DNA from: JALZHR01 sp036389695
Lineage (GTDB): Bacteria > Acidobacteriota > Blastocatellia > Pyrinomonadales > Pyrinomonadaceae
Assembly: GCA_036389695.1 (NCBI GenBank)
Contig: DASVWG010000317.1
Coordinates: 1-7,634, forward strand
Length of the DNA stretch: 7,634 nucleotides
Direction: 5' to 3'
Shown: positions 1 to 5,701 of the stretch, in pieces
Layout: every line of letters starts with the position of its first letter
Position numbering within the stretch: the stretch's first letter is position 1
Made by a program: the position numbers and the translations under genes
The notes under the pieces: model-generated
Told to the model about the DNA's origin: nothing
The model's input: the letters and a program-made list of their open reading frames with translations, nothing else
Databases searched by the model: none

Positions 1-309
1 CTGCGCGGAAACGTTGCGTCCGTATACGATATGGTGAACGTAAATTTTTGTAAACGCGCGCGGATGCTCGTCGCGCCGCTCGCCCGTCACCTCAACTTTA
101 TAAGCAGTCACAATCTGCCGTTTTTTCTCCAAAATTGAAACGACGTCGACTGCCGTGCAGCTTCCGACGGCGATTAAAAGAAGCTCCATCGGCGTCGCGG
201 CGGATTTTCTTTCGCCTTTGGCGTCAATGATTTGCGCGTGACCGCTCACGCTCGTGCCGATAAAAAATTCGTCTCCGGCGTATTGAATTGTGGCTTTGTA
301 ATCAGACAT
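1..309 (-). CDS. OsmC family protein (partial, C-terminus outside window)
   Basis: Reading leftwards from the ATG at 309-307 the frame stays open to the window edge, giving 103 residues of a family usually about 140 long. The conserved core is visible: a small-residue/PMELLL stretch (near residues 39-46) leading into a GSCTAVDVVSIL helix, with the reactive cysteine at about residue 51. OsmC/Ohr-fold proteins are cytoplasmic dimers. Classical Ohr and OsmC use two cysteines to reduce organic hydroperoxides; the second cysteine would lie beyond or near the edge and cannot be checked. The PMELLL-x-GxCTAxDVVSIL pattern with a KKR after it resembles the YhfA-like branch, whose substrate is not established. 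An AAAGGA-type ribosome binding site at 314-320 supports the start. The gene diverges from the secreted protein at 503. I am confident of the family but not of the substrate. Confidence 0.88.
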   Translation of the reverse strand, partial: MSDYKATIQYAGDEFFIGTSVSGHAQIIDAKGERKSAATPMELLLIAVGSCTAVDVVSILEKKRQIVTAYKVEVTGERRDEHPRAFTKIYVHHIVYGRNVSAQ

Positions 310-442
310 TTTTTTCCTTTGCTTGAACGTTCCGGTAAAATAATTTTGCGCGATTCTAACACAGAAACAGGTTATTTTAATAAAAGATTTTTCGACAACT
401 ATTCGAGCGGGCAAAACAACTAATTTATTGGCACAAAAAATG

Positions 443-471
443 CTGTCAAAGTGTGCGTCAAACTTTATATA
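443..471 (+). promoter_or_regulatory. Sigma-70-like promoter of the glycine-zipper gene
   Basis: CTGTCA (443-448, 4 of 6 to the -35 consensus) is followed by a 17-nt spacer and TATATA (466-471). Transcription would begin near 478, about 25 nt before the ATG at 503. The region from 310 to 502 is A/T-rich and also has to carry the OsmC promoter on the other strand. I saw no convincing -35/-10 pair for that one. This is a prediction from consensus only. Confidence 0.45.
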
Positions 472-502
472 AACAGGCGTTTTTTCGGAAGAAGGAGAAA
501 AT

Positions 503-2080
503 ATGAACAGGTATAGAAACGTTTTTTCAGCCCTTTTGGCAATCGGCTTAATATTTTTTACGTCGCTCGCGCAGGTCGAGGCGCAGCGCACGCAGGTCAA
601 CGAGCGCGAAGTGCGCAGCGTGCTGCGGCAGTTGACCGTGAAGCTCGACGATTTTCAATATAATCTGGATTATGAACTGCGCCAGAGCTCCGGCAATCAG
701 ACCAACGAGGAAGATTTAAGAAACAGCCTCGAAGAGCTGCAAACCGAGGTCAACAATTTTCAAAACAAATTCACGCGCCGCCGCGACAGCCAGTCGGACG
801 TTTCTCAGCTTCTCGCATCAGCCGAAACGGTCAACGAAAATTTGTCGCGCCTGCGCATCAGCCAGAAGCTGCGCCGCGAATGGACGGACACGCAAAAACT
901 GCTCGACCAATTAGCGACGAATTACGGCGTCCAGGCGAATTCAGACACTGATTCGCAATATCCGACTAATCAATATCCGACCAATCAATATCCGAATCAA
1001 ACTTCGAACACGAATTTCAACAACGGCTTAACGGGAACTTATCAATTAGATGTTTCGCGCAGCGAAAACGCCAGAGACGTCGCCGAACGCGTAATCACGG
1101 GCGTAAACACGCAGAATCGCGAAGAAGCGCGGCAGGATTTGCAGGAAAAGCTCGAAGCGCCGGAGCGTCTGGCGCTCGGCGTTCAGGGAAATCAGGTGAC
1201 TCTGGCTTCGACCTTAGCGCCGCAGGTGACGGTCACGGCTGACGGTCGCGACCGGACGGAAACTTTGGCGGACGGCAGAACGCTGCGCGTGCGCACGACG
1301 CTGCGCGGTCAGGAATTGACGATTGCCAGCATCGGCAATAACAACGATTACACCGTCACGTTCGCTTCCATCGAAAACGGCAGAAGCCTGAAAGTAACGC
1401 GGCGCGTGACGACCGAATATCTGAATCAGACCGTGCTTACCGAAAGCATCTATACGAAAACCGATGCGACGGCGCGATACGACATTTACAACACCAATCC
1501 GCCGCCGAACGTCAATAATCCGCCGACCACCACAACGGGGCGCACCGGCGAATTTATCGTGCCGAACGGAACGATTATCGTCGGCAATCTGGAAAACGAC
1601 ATTCTGACGAACGTTTCGCAAAACGGCGACCGTTTCCGGATAACCGTTTCCGCGCCGAATCAATTTCGCGGCGCGATAATCGAAGGCTATCTTTCGGGAC
1701 TCTCGCGCTCGGGCAAAGTTTCGGGACGCTCGCAGGTCACTCTGAATTTCGAAAGAATCAAAATGCCGACGGGCGAGACTTACGATTTCGCGGGCTATCT
1801 GACCAGCGTCACCGACCAGAACGGCAAAACCGTGAAAGTCGATACGGAAGGCGCGGTCAAAGGCGACAGCCAGAGCAAAGAAACCGCCAAACGCGGCGGC
1901 ATCGGCGCCGGCTTGGGCGCGATTATCGGCGCGATTGCGGGCGGCGGAAAAGGCGCGGCAATCGGCGCGATTATCGGCGGCGGCGCGGGCGCAGGCTCCG
2001 TCTACGTGCAGGGCAGAGACGACCTCGAACTGAAAGCCGGTTCGGCGATTTCCATCCAGGCTTCTTCGCCGATTAGATAA
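503..2080 (+). CDS. Secreted glycine-zipper domain protein
   Basis: This 525-residue protein opens with a basic n-region and a hydrophobic stretch (residues about 7-23) ending in VEAQ, a probable Sec signal peptide cleaved near residue 27. Residues 30-140 are charged and helix-prone. Residues 152-166 form a short Q-Y-P-rich repeat. Residues about 177-330 form a beta-rich module starting LTGTYQLDVSRSENAR, with VTRR and SIYTKT segments. A proline/threonine linker (332-345) leads to a second module (348-450) starting EFIVPNGT. Residues 464-500 are a GxxxG-rich glycine zipper, able to form two packed helices, followed by YVQGRDDLELKAG. The layout matches an uncharacterised exoprotein family I associate with Acidobacteriota; no biochemical role is known to me. 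Glycine zippers in bacteria often insert into or cross the outer membrane, so an envelope role is inference. The AAGGAG at 492-498 fixes the start. The gene is monocistronic, with its own promoter and terminator. Confidence 0.8.
   Translation: MNRYRNVFSALLAIGLIFFTSLAQVEAQRTQVNEREVRSVLRQLTVKLDDFQYNLDYELRQSSGNQTNEEDLRNSLEELQTEVNNFQNKFTRRRDSQSDVSQLLASAETVNENLSRLRISQKLRREWTDTQKLLDQLATNYGVQANSDTDSQYPTNQYPTNQYPNQTSNTNFNNGLTGTYQLDVSRSENARDVAERVITGVNTQNREEARQDLQEKLEAPERLALGVQGNQVTLASTLAPQVTVTADGRDRTETLADGRTLRVRTTLRGQELTIASIGNNNDYTVTFASIENGRSLKVTRRVTTEYLNQTVLTESIYTKTDATARYDIYNTNPPPNVNNPPTTTTGRTGEFIVPNGTIIVGNLENDILTNVSQNGDRFRITVSAPNQFRGAIIEGYLSGLSRSGKVSGRSQVTLNFERIKMPTGETYDFAGYLTSVTDQNGKTVKVDTEGAVKGDSQSKETAKRGGIGAGLGAIIGAIAGGGKGAAIGAIIGGGAGAGSVYVQGRDDLELKAGSAISIQASSPIR
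956..1000 (+). repeat. Three tandem 15-bp repeats (QYPTN/QYPTN/QYPNQ)
   Basis: The 15-bp unit CAATATCCGACTAAT occurs at 956-970, again with one change at 971-985, and in diverged form at 986-1000. It encodes residues 152-166 of the secreted protein, in the linker between its helical N-terminal part and the beta-rich module. The unit is a multiple of three, so copy-number changes would keep the frame and only lengthen or shorten the linker. Confidence 0.85.
1891..2002 (+). other. Glycine-zipper segment with internal DNA duplication
   Basis: This stretch encodes residues 464-500 of the secreted protein. Glycines recur about every four residues, on two hydrophobic alanine/isoleucine faces. A 16-bp sequence (GGCGCGATTATCGGCG) occurs at 1916-1931 and again at 1964-1979, 48 bp apart, so the two helices probably arose by duplication. 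This is the pattern expected of a membrane-inserting helical hairpin. Confidence 0.7.
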
Positions 2081-2103
2081 TTTTCCGGTTTTTTAATCTT
2101 TTC

Positions 2104-2138
2104 AGACGAGCGGCAAGCATTATCCGCTCGTTTTTTTG
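2104..2138 (+). terminator. Rho-independent terminator of the glycine-zipper gene
   Basis: ACGAGCGG (2106-2113) pairs perfectly with CCGCTCGT (2124-2131) around a 10-nt loop and runs into seven T residues. It lies 26 nt after the stop at 2078-2080, the standard layout for intrinsic termination on the plus strand. Confidence 0.9.
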
Positions 2139-2156
2139 TCTAAAAATTTTTGTTGA

Positions 2157-2429
2157 CGCGGAAACCTTGACGGTGAAATATCAACGCAAGATGCAATTTT
2201 CAACCAACTGCGATTATGGCAGGACACGAATCACAACGGCATTTCGGAAACAAACGAGCTGTATACGCTTGCCGAGTGAGGACTCAGCAAGATAGAGCTT
2301 GATTATCGTGAATCGAAGAAAACGGACGAATTCGGCAATCAGTTTAAATACCGGGCGAAAGTCACAGACGCGCAAAACGCGCAACTTGGTCGCTGGGCGT
2401 GGGATGTTTTTCTCCTTAATGAGTCTTAA
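2157..2429 (+). pseudogene. Decayed C-terminal fragment of a large secreted repeat protein
   Basis: In the frame starting at 2157 the translation reads as a coherent protein tail. There is an EF-hand-like stretch (LDGEIS then DAIF), LRLWQDTNHNGISE, a TDEFGNQFKYRAKV segment, then GRWAWDVFL and a stop at 2427-2429. A TGA at 2277-2279 breaks it, and another TGA lies just before it at 2154-2156. There is no start codon with a ribosome binding site and no N-terminal body. From memory, this tail ends very large secreted VCBS/RHS-like proteins in Pyrinomonadales-type Acidobacteriota. It follows a terminator directly, so it is probably not transcribed. I read it as the leftover end of a deleted or partly duplicated gene. 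Family recognition is by motif only. Confidence 0.72.
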
Positions 2430-2444
2430 TAGTTTCGGAAACGA

Positions 2445-2491
2445 TATAAAAATAAAAAGTGAGCCGTAATAGCTCACTTTTTATTTTTATA
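2445..2491. terminator. Long bidirectional terminator hairpin
   Basis: A perfect inverted repeat of about 20 bp (2445-2464 against 2472-2491) has a 7-nt loop (CGTAATA). The GTGAGC/GCTCAC core is flanked by A-runs on one side and T-runs on the other. It therefore gives a hairpin followed by U-rich RNA whichever strand is transcribed. On the minus strand it starts 16 nt after the M23 peptidase stop, so it most likely ends that transcript. On the plus strand it sits just after the gene remnant. Confidence 0.88.
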
Positions 2492-2506
2492 CTTTAGAAT
2501 TTTCCA

Positions 2507-3343
2507 TTACTGTCGTTTGGTTAAAGCCGCGATTTCAACCGGTTCGGGCGGCAGGAAGCGGCGCGGGTTGATGGCTTTGTCGTTCAGACGCAATTCGTAA
2601 TGAAGATGCGGTCCGGTCGAGCGTCCCGTCGAGCCGACCAAGCCGAGCAATTGCCCGCGTCCAATCGTCTCGCCGACGGCGACTTCGATTTTCGAAAGAT
2701 GCCCGTAGCGCGTGGTCAAGCCGTTCAGGTGGTCAATCTCAATCATATTGCCGTAACCGCCCGTCCAGTCCGCTTTGATGACGACGCCGTTTGCCGGCGC
2801 GACGACCATATCGCCTTTTTCGCCGTCAATGTCCATTCCGGCGTGAAACTCGTATGTGCGCCCGCCGAAAGGGTTGCGGCGAAAGCCGTATTCGTTGTTG
2901 ATTTTGCCCATGTGCGCCCACATCGAAGGCAGATAGGCTGGATTTCCGGTGGTTTCGATAAGGCGCAGCCGGTTTGTAATTTCCGTTTCTTCGGCTTCGG
3001 ATTCGAAATTGGAAAGCGTTAAAGGTCCGCCGGTATTAAAGGTTTGCGGTCGCTGGTAATTGATTGACGAAGTTTCCGTGTAATTCGGATTGTTTTGGGA
3101 AAAACTGGCTTGCTGAAAGGTATTTTCCGATTGGGATAAAATCTGCGCTCCGACTTTGTCCAGGATTATGCTGTCGGATTTAAGAAGTCCGAGGACTCCG
3201 ATGGAAAGAAGTCCGATTGAAAAAATCAAACTTGCGGCGAAATTGGTTACAAACTTTTTCGAGATTTCGACTCGACGAATGTAAATTTTATTTTTAGACG
3301 AGTGCGTTAATAAAAACGTATAAAAGCGGTCGTCCTTTTGCAT
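2507..3343 (-). CDS. Membrane-anchored M23 family metallopeptidase (LytM-type)
   Basis: This 278-residue protein has a short basic cytoplasmic N-terminus, one transmembrane helix (about residues 33-54), a low-complexity Q/N/S/T linker (about 65-125) and a C-terminal M23 domain (about 135-265). The zinc and catalytic signature is complete: H167 and D171 in the FHAGMD motif, H215 in YGH, and H246/H248 in PHLHYEL. Family members are zinc endopeptidases that cut peptide crosslinks of peptidoglycan, so this one should act on the cell wall from the outer face of the inner membrane. An intact active site argues for a real hydrolase and not a degenerate EnvC/NlpD-type activator. AAGGAG at 3352-3357, 8 nt before the ATG, is a strong ribosome binding site. 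The gene is alone between its own promoter, with a long leader, and a strong terminator. The precise bond cut cannot be told from sequence. Confidence 0.93.
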   Translation of the reverse strand: MQKDDRFYTFLLTHSSKNKIYIRRVEISKKFVTNFAASLIFSIGLLSIGVLGLLKSDSIILDKVGAQILSQSENTFQQASFSQNNPNYTETSSINYQRPQTFNTGGPLTLSNFESEAEETEITNRLRLIETTGNPAYLPSMWAHMGKINNEYGFRRNPFGGRTYEFHAGMDIDGEKGDMVVAPANGVVIKADWTGGYGNMIEIDHLNGLTTRYGHLSKIEVAVGETIGRGQLLGLVGSTGRSTGPHLHYELRLNDKAINPRRFLPPEPVEIAALTKRQ

Positions 3344-3528
3344 TAAATAAGCTCCTTTTTATGAATCTCGCGACGGTAAAAACTCTGCCGCGCGCCGAAT
3401 CACGAAAGCACAGCCTACGGGCGACTGACGCGATCCTTACTGAGAAGTCGAATCCGAAAAAAACGGACGCAGAACCTCTCTCTGGGGGTCAAAATAATCA
3501 AATTGTGGATTATTTATTTAGTTGAATA
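3344..3528 (-). promoter_or_regulatory. Long, foldable 5' leader of the M23 peptidase gene
   Basis: If transcription starts about 7 nt after the -10 box at 3539-3534, the untranslated leader is about 185 nt. Within it GAGAGGU (3480-3474) pairs with ACUUCUC (3448-3442), enclosing a second stem GUCCG (3468-3464)/CGGAU (3456-3452) with a U7 loop. A further stem CAGUC (3427-3423)/GGCUG (3415-3411) follows. The stretch 3365-3480 is clearly G+C-richer than the A/T-rich DNA upstream and has no credible reading frame. This suggests a regulatory RNA element, but I could not match it to a named riboswitch class. Cell-wall hydrolase genes in several phyla carry c-di-AMP riboswitches, but the hallmark conserved bases are not evident here. 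Confidence 0.4.
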
Positions 3529-3533
3529 ACCTA

Positions 3534-3562
3534 TATATAGATTATTTAAAAAGTACGGTCAA
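3534..3562 (-). promoter_or_regulatory. Sigma-70-like promoter of the M23 peptidase gene
   Basis: On the minus strand TTGACC (3562-3557, 5 of 6 to consensus) is followed by exactly 17 nt and TATATA (3539-3534). The region is A/T-rich and lies between the end of the small membrane protein gene and the peptidase gene. The -10 box is the same TATATA seen before the gene at 503. Confidence 0.6.
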
Positions 3563-3579
3563 GTTTAAAGCTAGCACAG

Positions 3580-3625
3580 GGCTGTCGTTAAAATCAAGTA
3601 AAGACGGGCTTTTTAAGCGACAGCC
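3580..3625. other. Stem-loop between small membrane protein gene and M23 promoter
   Basis: GGCTGTCG (3580-3587) and CGACAGCC (3618-3625) are perfect complements. The stem continues with TTAAAA (3588-3593) against TTTTAA (3611-3616) past a single bulged G, leaving a 17-nt loop. Neither strand has a T-run after it, so it is not a classic intrinsic terminator. Position suggests it protects or ends the transcript whose last gene stops at 3658. A protein-binding palindrome upstream of the M23 promoter is an alternative. Confidence 0.55.
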
Positions 3626-3657
3626 GTTTCTAAACCACTGAAATTAAAAAATTTAAA

Positions 3658-3936
3658 TTATTCGCTCGCGCGGCGATTTTTGCTCCACGTGCGGAAAATC
3701 ACCACCGCCACGCCCAAAATCAAGGCGACGAAAGCGAGCACGATGACGGCTTTAATGGCAAACGTCAGAAAGCCGATAAAGGCGATTATTTGTTTGACCA
3801 GCGCGATAATCAGCGCGAGAAGAACCAGAATGCTGCCCCAGCCGCCGGTCGCCGCCGCATACACAAGTGTTCCGCCCAGAGCGAGAGCGGCGAGACCGCC
3901 TCCGAATTTTGCCGTCGTGCCTAACCAGTTTGCCAT
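3658..3936 (-). CDS. Small membrane protein, three predicted helices, function unknown
   Basis: From the ATG at 3936-3934 this gives 92 residues: MANWLGTTAKFGG, then hydrophobic stretches at about 10-29, 34-57 and 60-83, and a basic tail (RTWSKNRRASE). I do not recognise the family. The frame can be extended to a TTG at 4008, but that start has no ribosome binding site and would add a polar stretch. The ATG has AAAGGA at 3954-3949, 12 nt upstream, which is a rather long spacing. The gene follows the B-box/TM2-like protein on the same strand after 159 nt, so it may be the last gene of the sigma-factor operon or be made from its own weak promoter. The positively charged C-terminus is probably cytoplasmic. 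Confidence 0.65.
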   Translation of the reverse strand: MANWLGTTAKFGGGLAALALGGTLVYAAATGGWGSILVLLALIIALVKQIIAFIGFLTFAIKAVIVLAFVALILGVAVVIFRTWSKNRRASE

Positions 3937-4027
3937 AATTTTATAAAATCCTTTCAGAATCGCCGGTTTGTTTTCGCTTGCCGCGCTAGCTCTATTATTA
4001 AAAAACAACTAACGCCGCATGTTTTTC

Positions 4028-4057
4028 ATTTTAGTCGAAGCGGTCAGGGTTAAGCAA
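4028..4057 (-). promoter_or_regulatory. Possible promoter for the small membrane protein gene
   Basis: TTGCTT (4057-4052, only 3 of 6 to consensus), an 18-nt spacer and TAAAAT (4033-4028, 5 of 6) lie on the minus strand in the gap between the two membrane protein genes. The rest of 3937-4095 shows no convincing terminator, so read-through from the sigma operon remains possible. Confidence 0.3.
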
Positions 4058-4095
4058 TTCAGATGCGCGCCTTCCGCCGTCGGTTTGCCGTAAAA

Positions 4096-4851
4096 TTATC
4101 TCGATTTCCAGTTTCTGACCTGCGTTTCATATTCGTCATCGACCGAGCCGTAATCGCCGGTGCGAAAATTCGTTTCGCCGACGGCGGCAAGACTCGGCGC
4201 GTCAGGGCGCGACTGAAAATCCGTCCAGTCCGTTTCCTTCGCCTTCGGTTTAAAAACGTATTCGCGCAAAAGATAAATGCCGAGCATAATCAGTAAAACC
4301 GGCATAATCGCGCGCATAACGGAGCGCATCGGCACAAACATCTGCAAAAAGAACATCGCGCCGAGCGCCGTCAGCACAATGCCGAAAACTTTCGGATTGC
4401 CTTTAAAACGCTGCACAATCCAATCTTCCGCGCCGTCCGGCGTCAAACCGGAACGGATGAGCCGCGCCGTCCGCCACGCGTCGACCGCCGCATACAGCCA
4501 CATTCCCACAAACCCGAGCGCGAAAGCCGGCGCGCCCATTGTCGCGAGTTGAAAAAGCCCCGCAAAAACCGCGAAATGAATTAAACCCTTTGAAGTCTGA
4601 CCATTATAAGCCGCGCCCAGACCGGGACAAATCAGAGACAGAACCGTCGCCAGAAACGGCGAAACCTGACGTTTGACATACGGCACGTATGAAGATTGAT
4701 TGCGGCTGCGGAGAAGCTCGACGCCCGTTACGATGCAGTCCTGGCAAAACGGAAAGCCCTTGATGCGATGGTCGCACGCCGGGCACAGAGGCTTTCCGCA
4801 ACCGTTACAATTGACAACTGCCGTATTATGAGCGTGATATGCACAATTCAT
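4096..4851 (-). CDS. B-box-type zinc-finger, TM2-like integral membrane protein
   Basis: This 251-residue protein begins with a compact zinc-binding module (residues 3-39) whose candidate ligands are C3, H6, C15, C18, C23, C26, H28, C36 and C39, in the spacing of bacterial B-box-like zinc fingers. Residues about 62-130 resemble a TM2-type unit: a hydrophobic helix with CPGLGAAYNGQTSKG, then two more helices. Two further helices lie at about 155-173 and 181-197. The polar, acidic C-terminal tail (about 200-251) is probably cytoplasmic, like the zinc finger. B-box modules usually mediate protein contacts, so partner binding at the membrane is a reasonable inference; no enzymatic role is seen. 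Its ATG follows the anti-sigma stop with no gap, so translation is very likely coupled. This ties it to the sigma/anti-sigma pair, possibly as an accessory sensor. Confidence 0.8.
   Translation of the reverse strand: MNCAYHAHNTAVVNCNGCGKPLCPACDHRIKGFPFCQDCIVTGVELLRSRNQSSYVPYVKRQVSPFLATVLSLICPGLGAAYNGQTSKGLIHFAVFAGLFQLATMGAPAFALGFVGMWLYAAVDAWRTARLIRSGLTPDGAEDWIVQRFKGNPKVFGIVLTALGAMFFLQMFVPMRSVMRAIMPVLLIMLGIYLLREYVFKPKAKETDWTDFQSRPDAPSLAAVGETNFRTGDYGSVDDEYETQVRNWKSR
4735..4845 (-). other. Zinc-finger module of the B-box/TM2-like protein
   Basis: Nine cysteine and histidine residues fall within 37 residues, grouped as CxxxxH, CxxC, CxxCxH and CxxC. This is enough for two zinc sites in a cross-brace arrangement, as in B-box domains. 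The bound metal is inferred from the pattern. Confidence 0.7.
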
Positions 4852-5643
4852 TTATTGTTTACCCTCTTGATTGACAAATGTTCCGCCGTCGACCGGCTCC
4901 TGATTAGACTGATTCGCGTCAATCGGCTTTCCGCCCAAAACAATATCGGCGCCCTGCTTGTAAGTCTGTCCGGCAAGCTCGAAGCTCTTTTGATACATTC
5001 CGCTCAGGCTTCCGTCGGCGGAAACCGTCTGCGTCAGAACCATCACGGCGAAAATCAGCATCATCGCGACCGGCGCAAGCTGCGGCAGGGAAATCACCGA
5101 AGACCATTCGCGCGCCCATTCCTTAATTTGCGCCGCCCACGAAGCCTTGACGGTTTCGGCTTTGGTCGTGCCGAGCGTTTCCTGCAAAATTCTTTCGTGC
5201 AGACCGGCGGGCAAAGGCAGCTCTTCGAGTTTGTATGTGTAGCAGGCGGCGATTGAGCGCACCACCTCGCCCGGCAAATCCGTGCAGCGGTCGCACAAAA
5301 CGGCGTGACGCTCCCAGCGGTGAAACACGGTCGCGGGCAAAAATCCGTCGAGATAATCCGTCAGATGCTGCTCGAATTCCTCGCACGCCATCGCCGTTTC
5401 GGGCATCGTCATCGAAATAATGCGCGCTTCGAGACGCGTCAGAGGCGCTTTCGGCACAGCGATTTCGTGACAGACTTCGAGCGCGCTTTTGACTTCGTTT
5501 AAAAGCGCGTGACAGATAGGACAGCGCAGCGCGTGAGCGGCGACCGCCTTGTGCGTTTCTCTTTGCAGCGTGCCGTCCAGATAATCGGTCAGAAGGCTTT
5601 CAAACTCCGTGCAATTTATGATTTTTTCGTTTTCATAAGTCAT
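4852..5643 (-). CDS. Membrane anti-sigma factor with two tandem zf-HC2 domains
   Basis: This 263-residue protein has two copies of the zinc-finger anti-sigma fold. The first has C11 and H37-x3-C41-x2-C44; the second has C87 and H113-x3-C117-x2-C120. One hydrophobic helix (about residues 186-206) follows, then a roughly 55-residue polar tail on the far side of the membrane. zf-HC2 (ZAS-type) domains clamp the cognate ECF sigma factor in the cytoplasm and release it on a signal, here probably received through the tail or the zinc site. It lies 58 nt after the sigma gene, the usual arrangement for a cognate pair. A GGAAG sequence 10 nt before the ATG is a modest ribosome binding site. Most single-pass anti-sigmas of this type have one such domain; two with matching ligands is less usual. 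It lacks a protease or kinase domain. Confidence 0.88.
   Translation of the reverse strand: MTYENEKIINCTEFESLLTDYLDGTLQRETHKAVAAHALRCPICHALLNEVKSALEVCHEIAVPKAPLTRLEARIISMTMPETAMACEEFEQHLTDYLDGFLPATVFHRWERHAVLCDRCTDLPGEVVRSIAACYTYKLEELPLPAGLHERILQETLGTTKAETVKASWAAQIKEWAREWSSVISLPQLAPVAMMLIFAVMVLTQTVSADGSLSGMYQKSFELAGQTYKQGADIVLGGKPIDANQSNQEPVDGGTFVNQEGKQ
5185..5613 (-). repeat. Internal duplication of the zf-HC2 domain
   Basis: Residues 11-76 and 87-153 of the anti-sigma align with almost no gap. C11/C87, H37/H113, C41/C117, C44/C120 and the later C58/C134 are all exactly 76 residues apart. Both copies carry CxEFExxLTDYLDG, and both end in a similar L-x-x-RI segment (offset 77). The DNA has diverged, so the duplication is old, and both zinc sites have been kept. 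Confidence 0.85.
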
Positions 5644-5701
5644 AAAACAATTACTTCCAAAACTTTCCTAACCGGACATTTCTATATTCATATTCGTTTT
5701 G

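Noticed and set aside
232..423. 63-codon plus-strand frame at the left end
   Set aside because: It is antisense to the start of the OsmC-family gene and then runs into the intergenic region; no ribosome binding site.
1214..1663. 149-codon open frame on the minus strand
   Set aside because: It is antisense to the secreted glycine-zipper gene, has arginine-rich low-quality sequence with no ribosome binding site, and is explained by codon bias of the real gene.
2214..2477. 87-codon minus-strand frame opposite the gene remnant
   Set aside because: It runs through the terminator hairpin and is antisense to a stretch whose plus-strand translation makes clear protein sense.
3344..3530. c-di-AMP (ydaO-type) or preQ1 riboswitch in the M23 leader
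   Set aside because: Short resemblances were noticed (a CGTCAG...CGTA...TTCGTGA run and AGAGGTTCT), but the conserved pairing and core bases of either class could not be completed. A covariance-model search is needed before naming it.
3937..4008. Upstream TTG start for the small membrane protein
   Set aside because: No ribosome binding site precedes TTG at 4008 and the extra residues are polar and unlike the rest. ATG at 3936 has AAAGGA upstream.
4696..5256. 186-codon plus-strand frame
   Set aside because: It is antisense to both the anti-sigma and the B-box/TM2-like genes, which have recognised domains and intact metal-binding residues.
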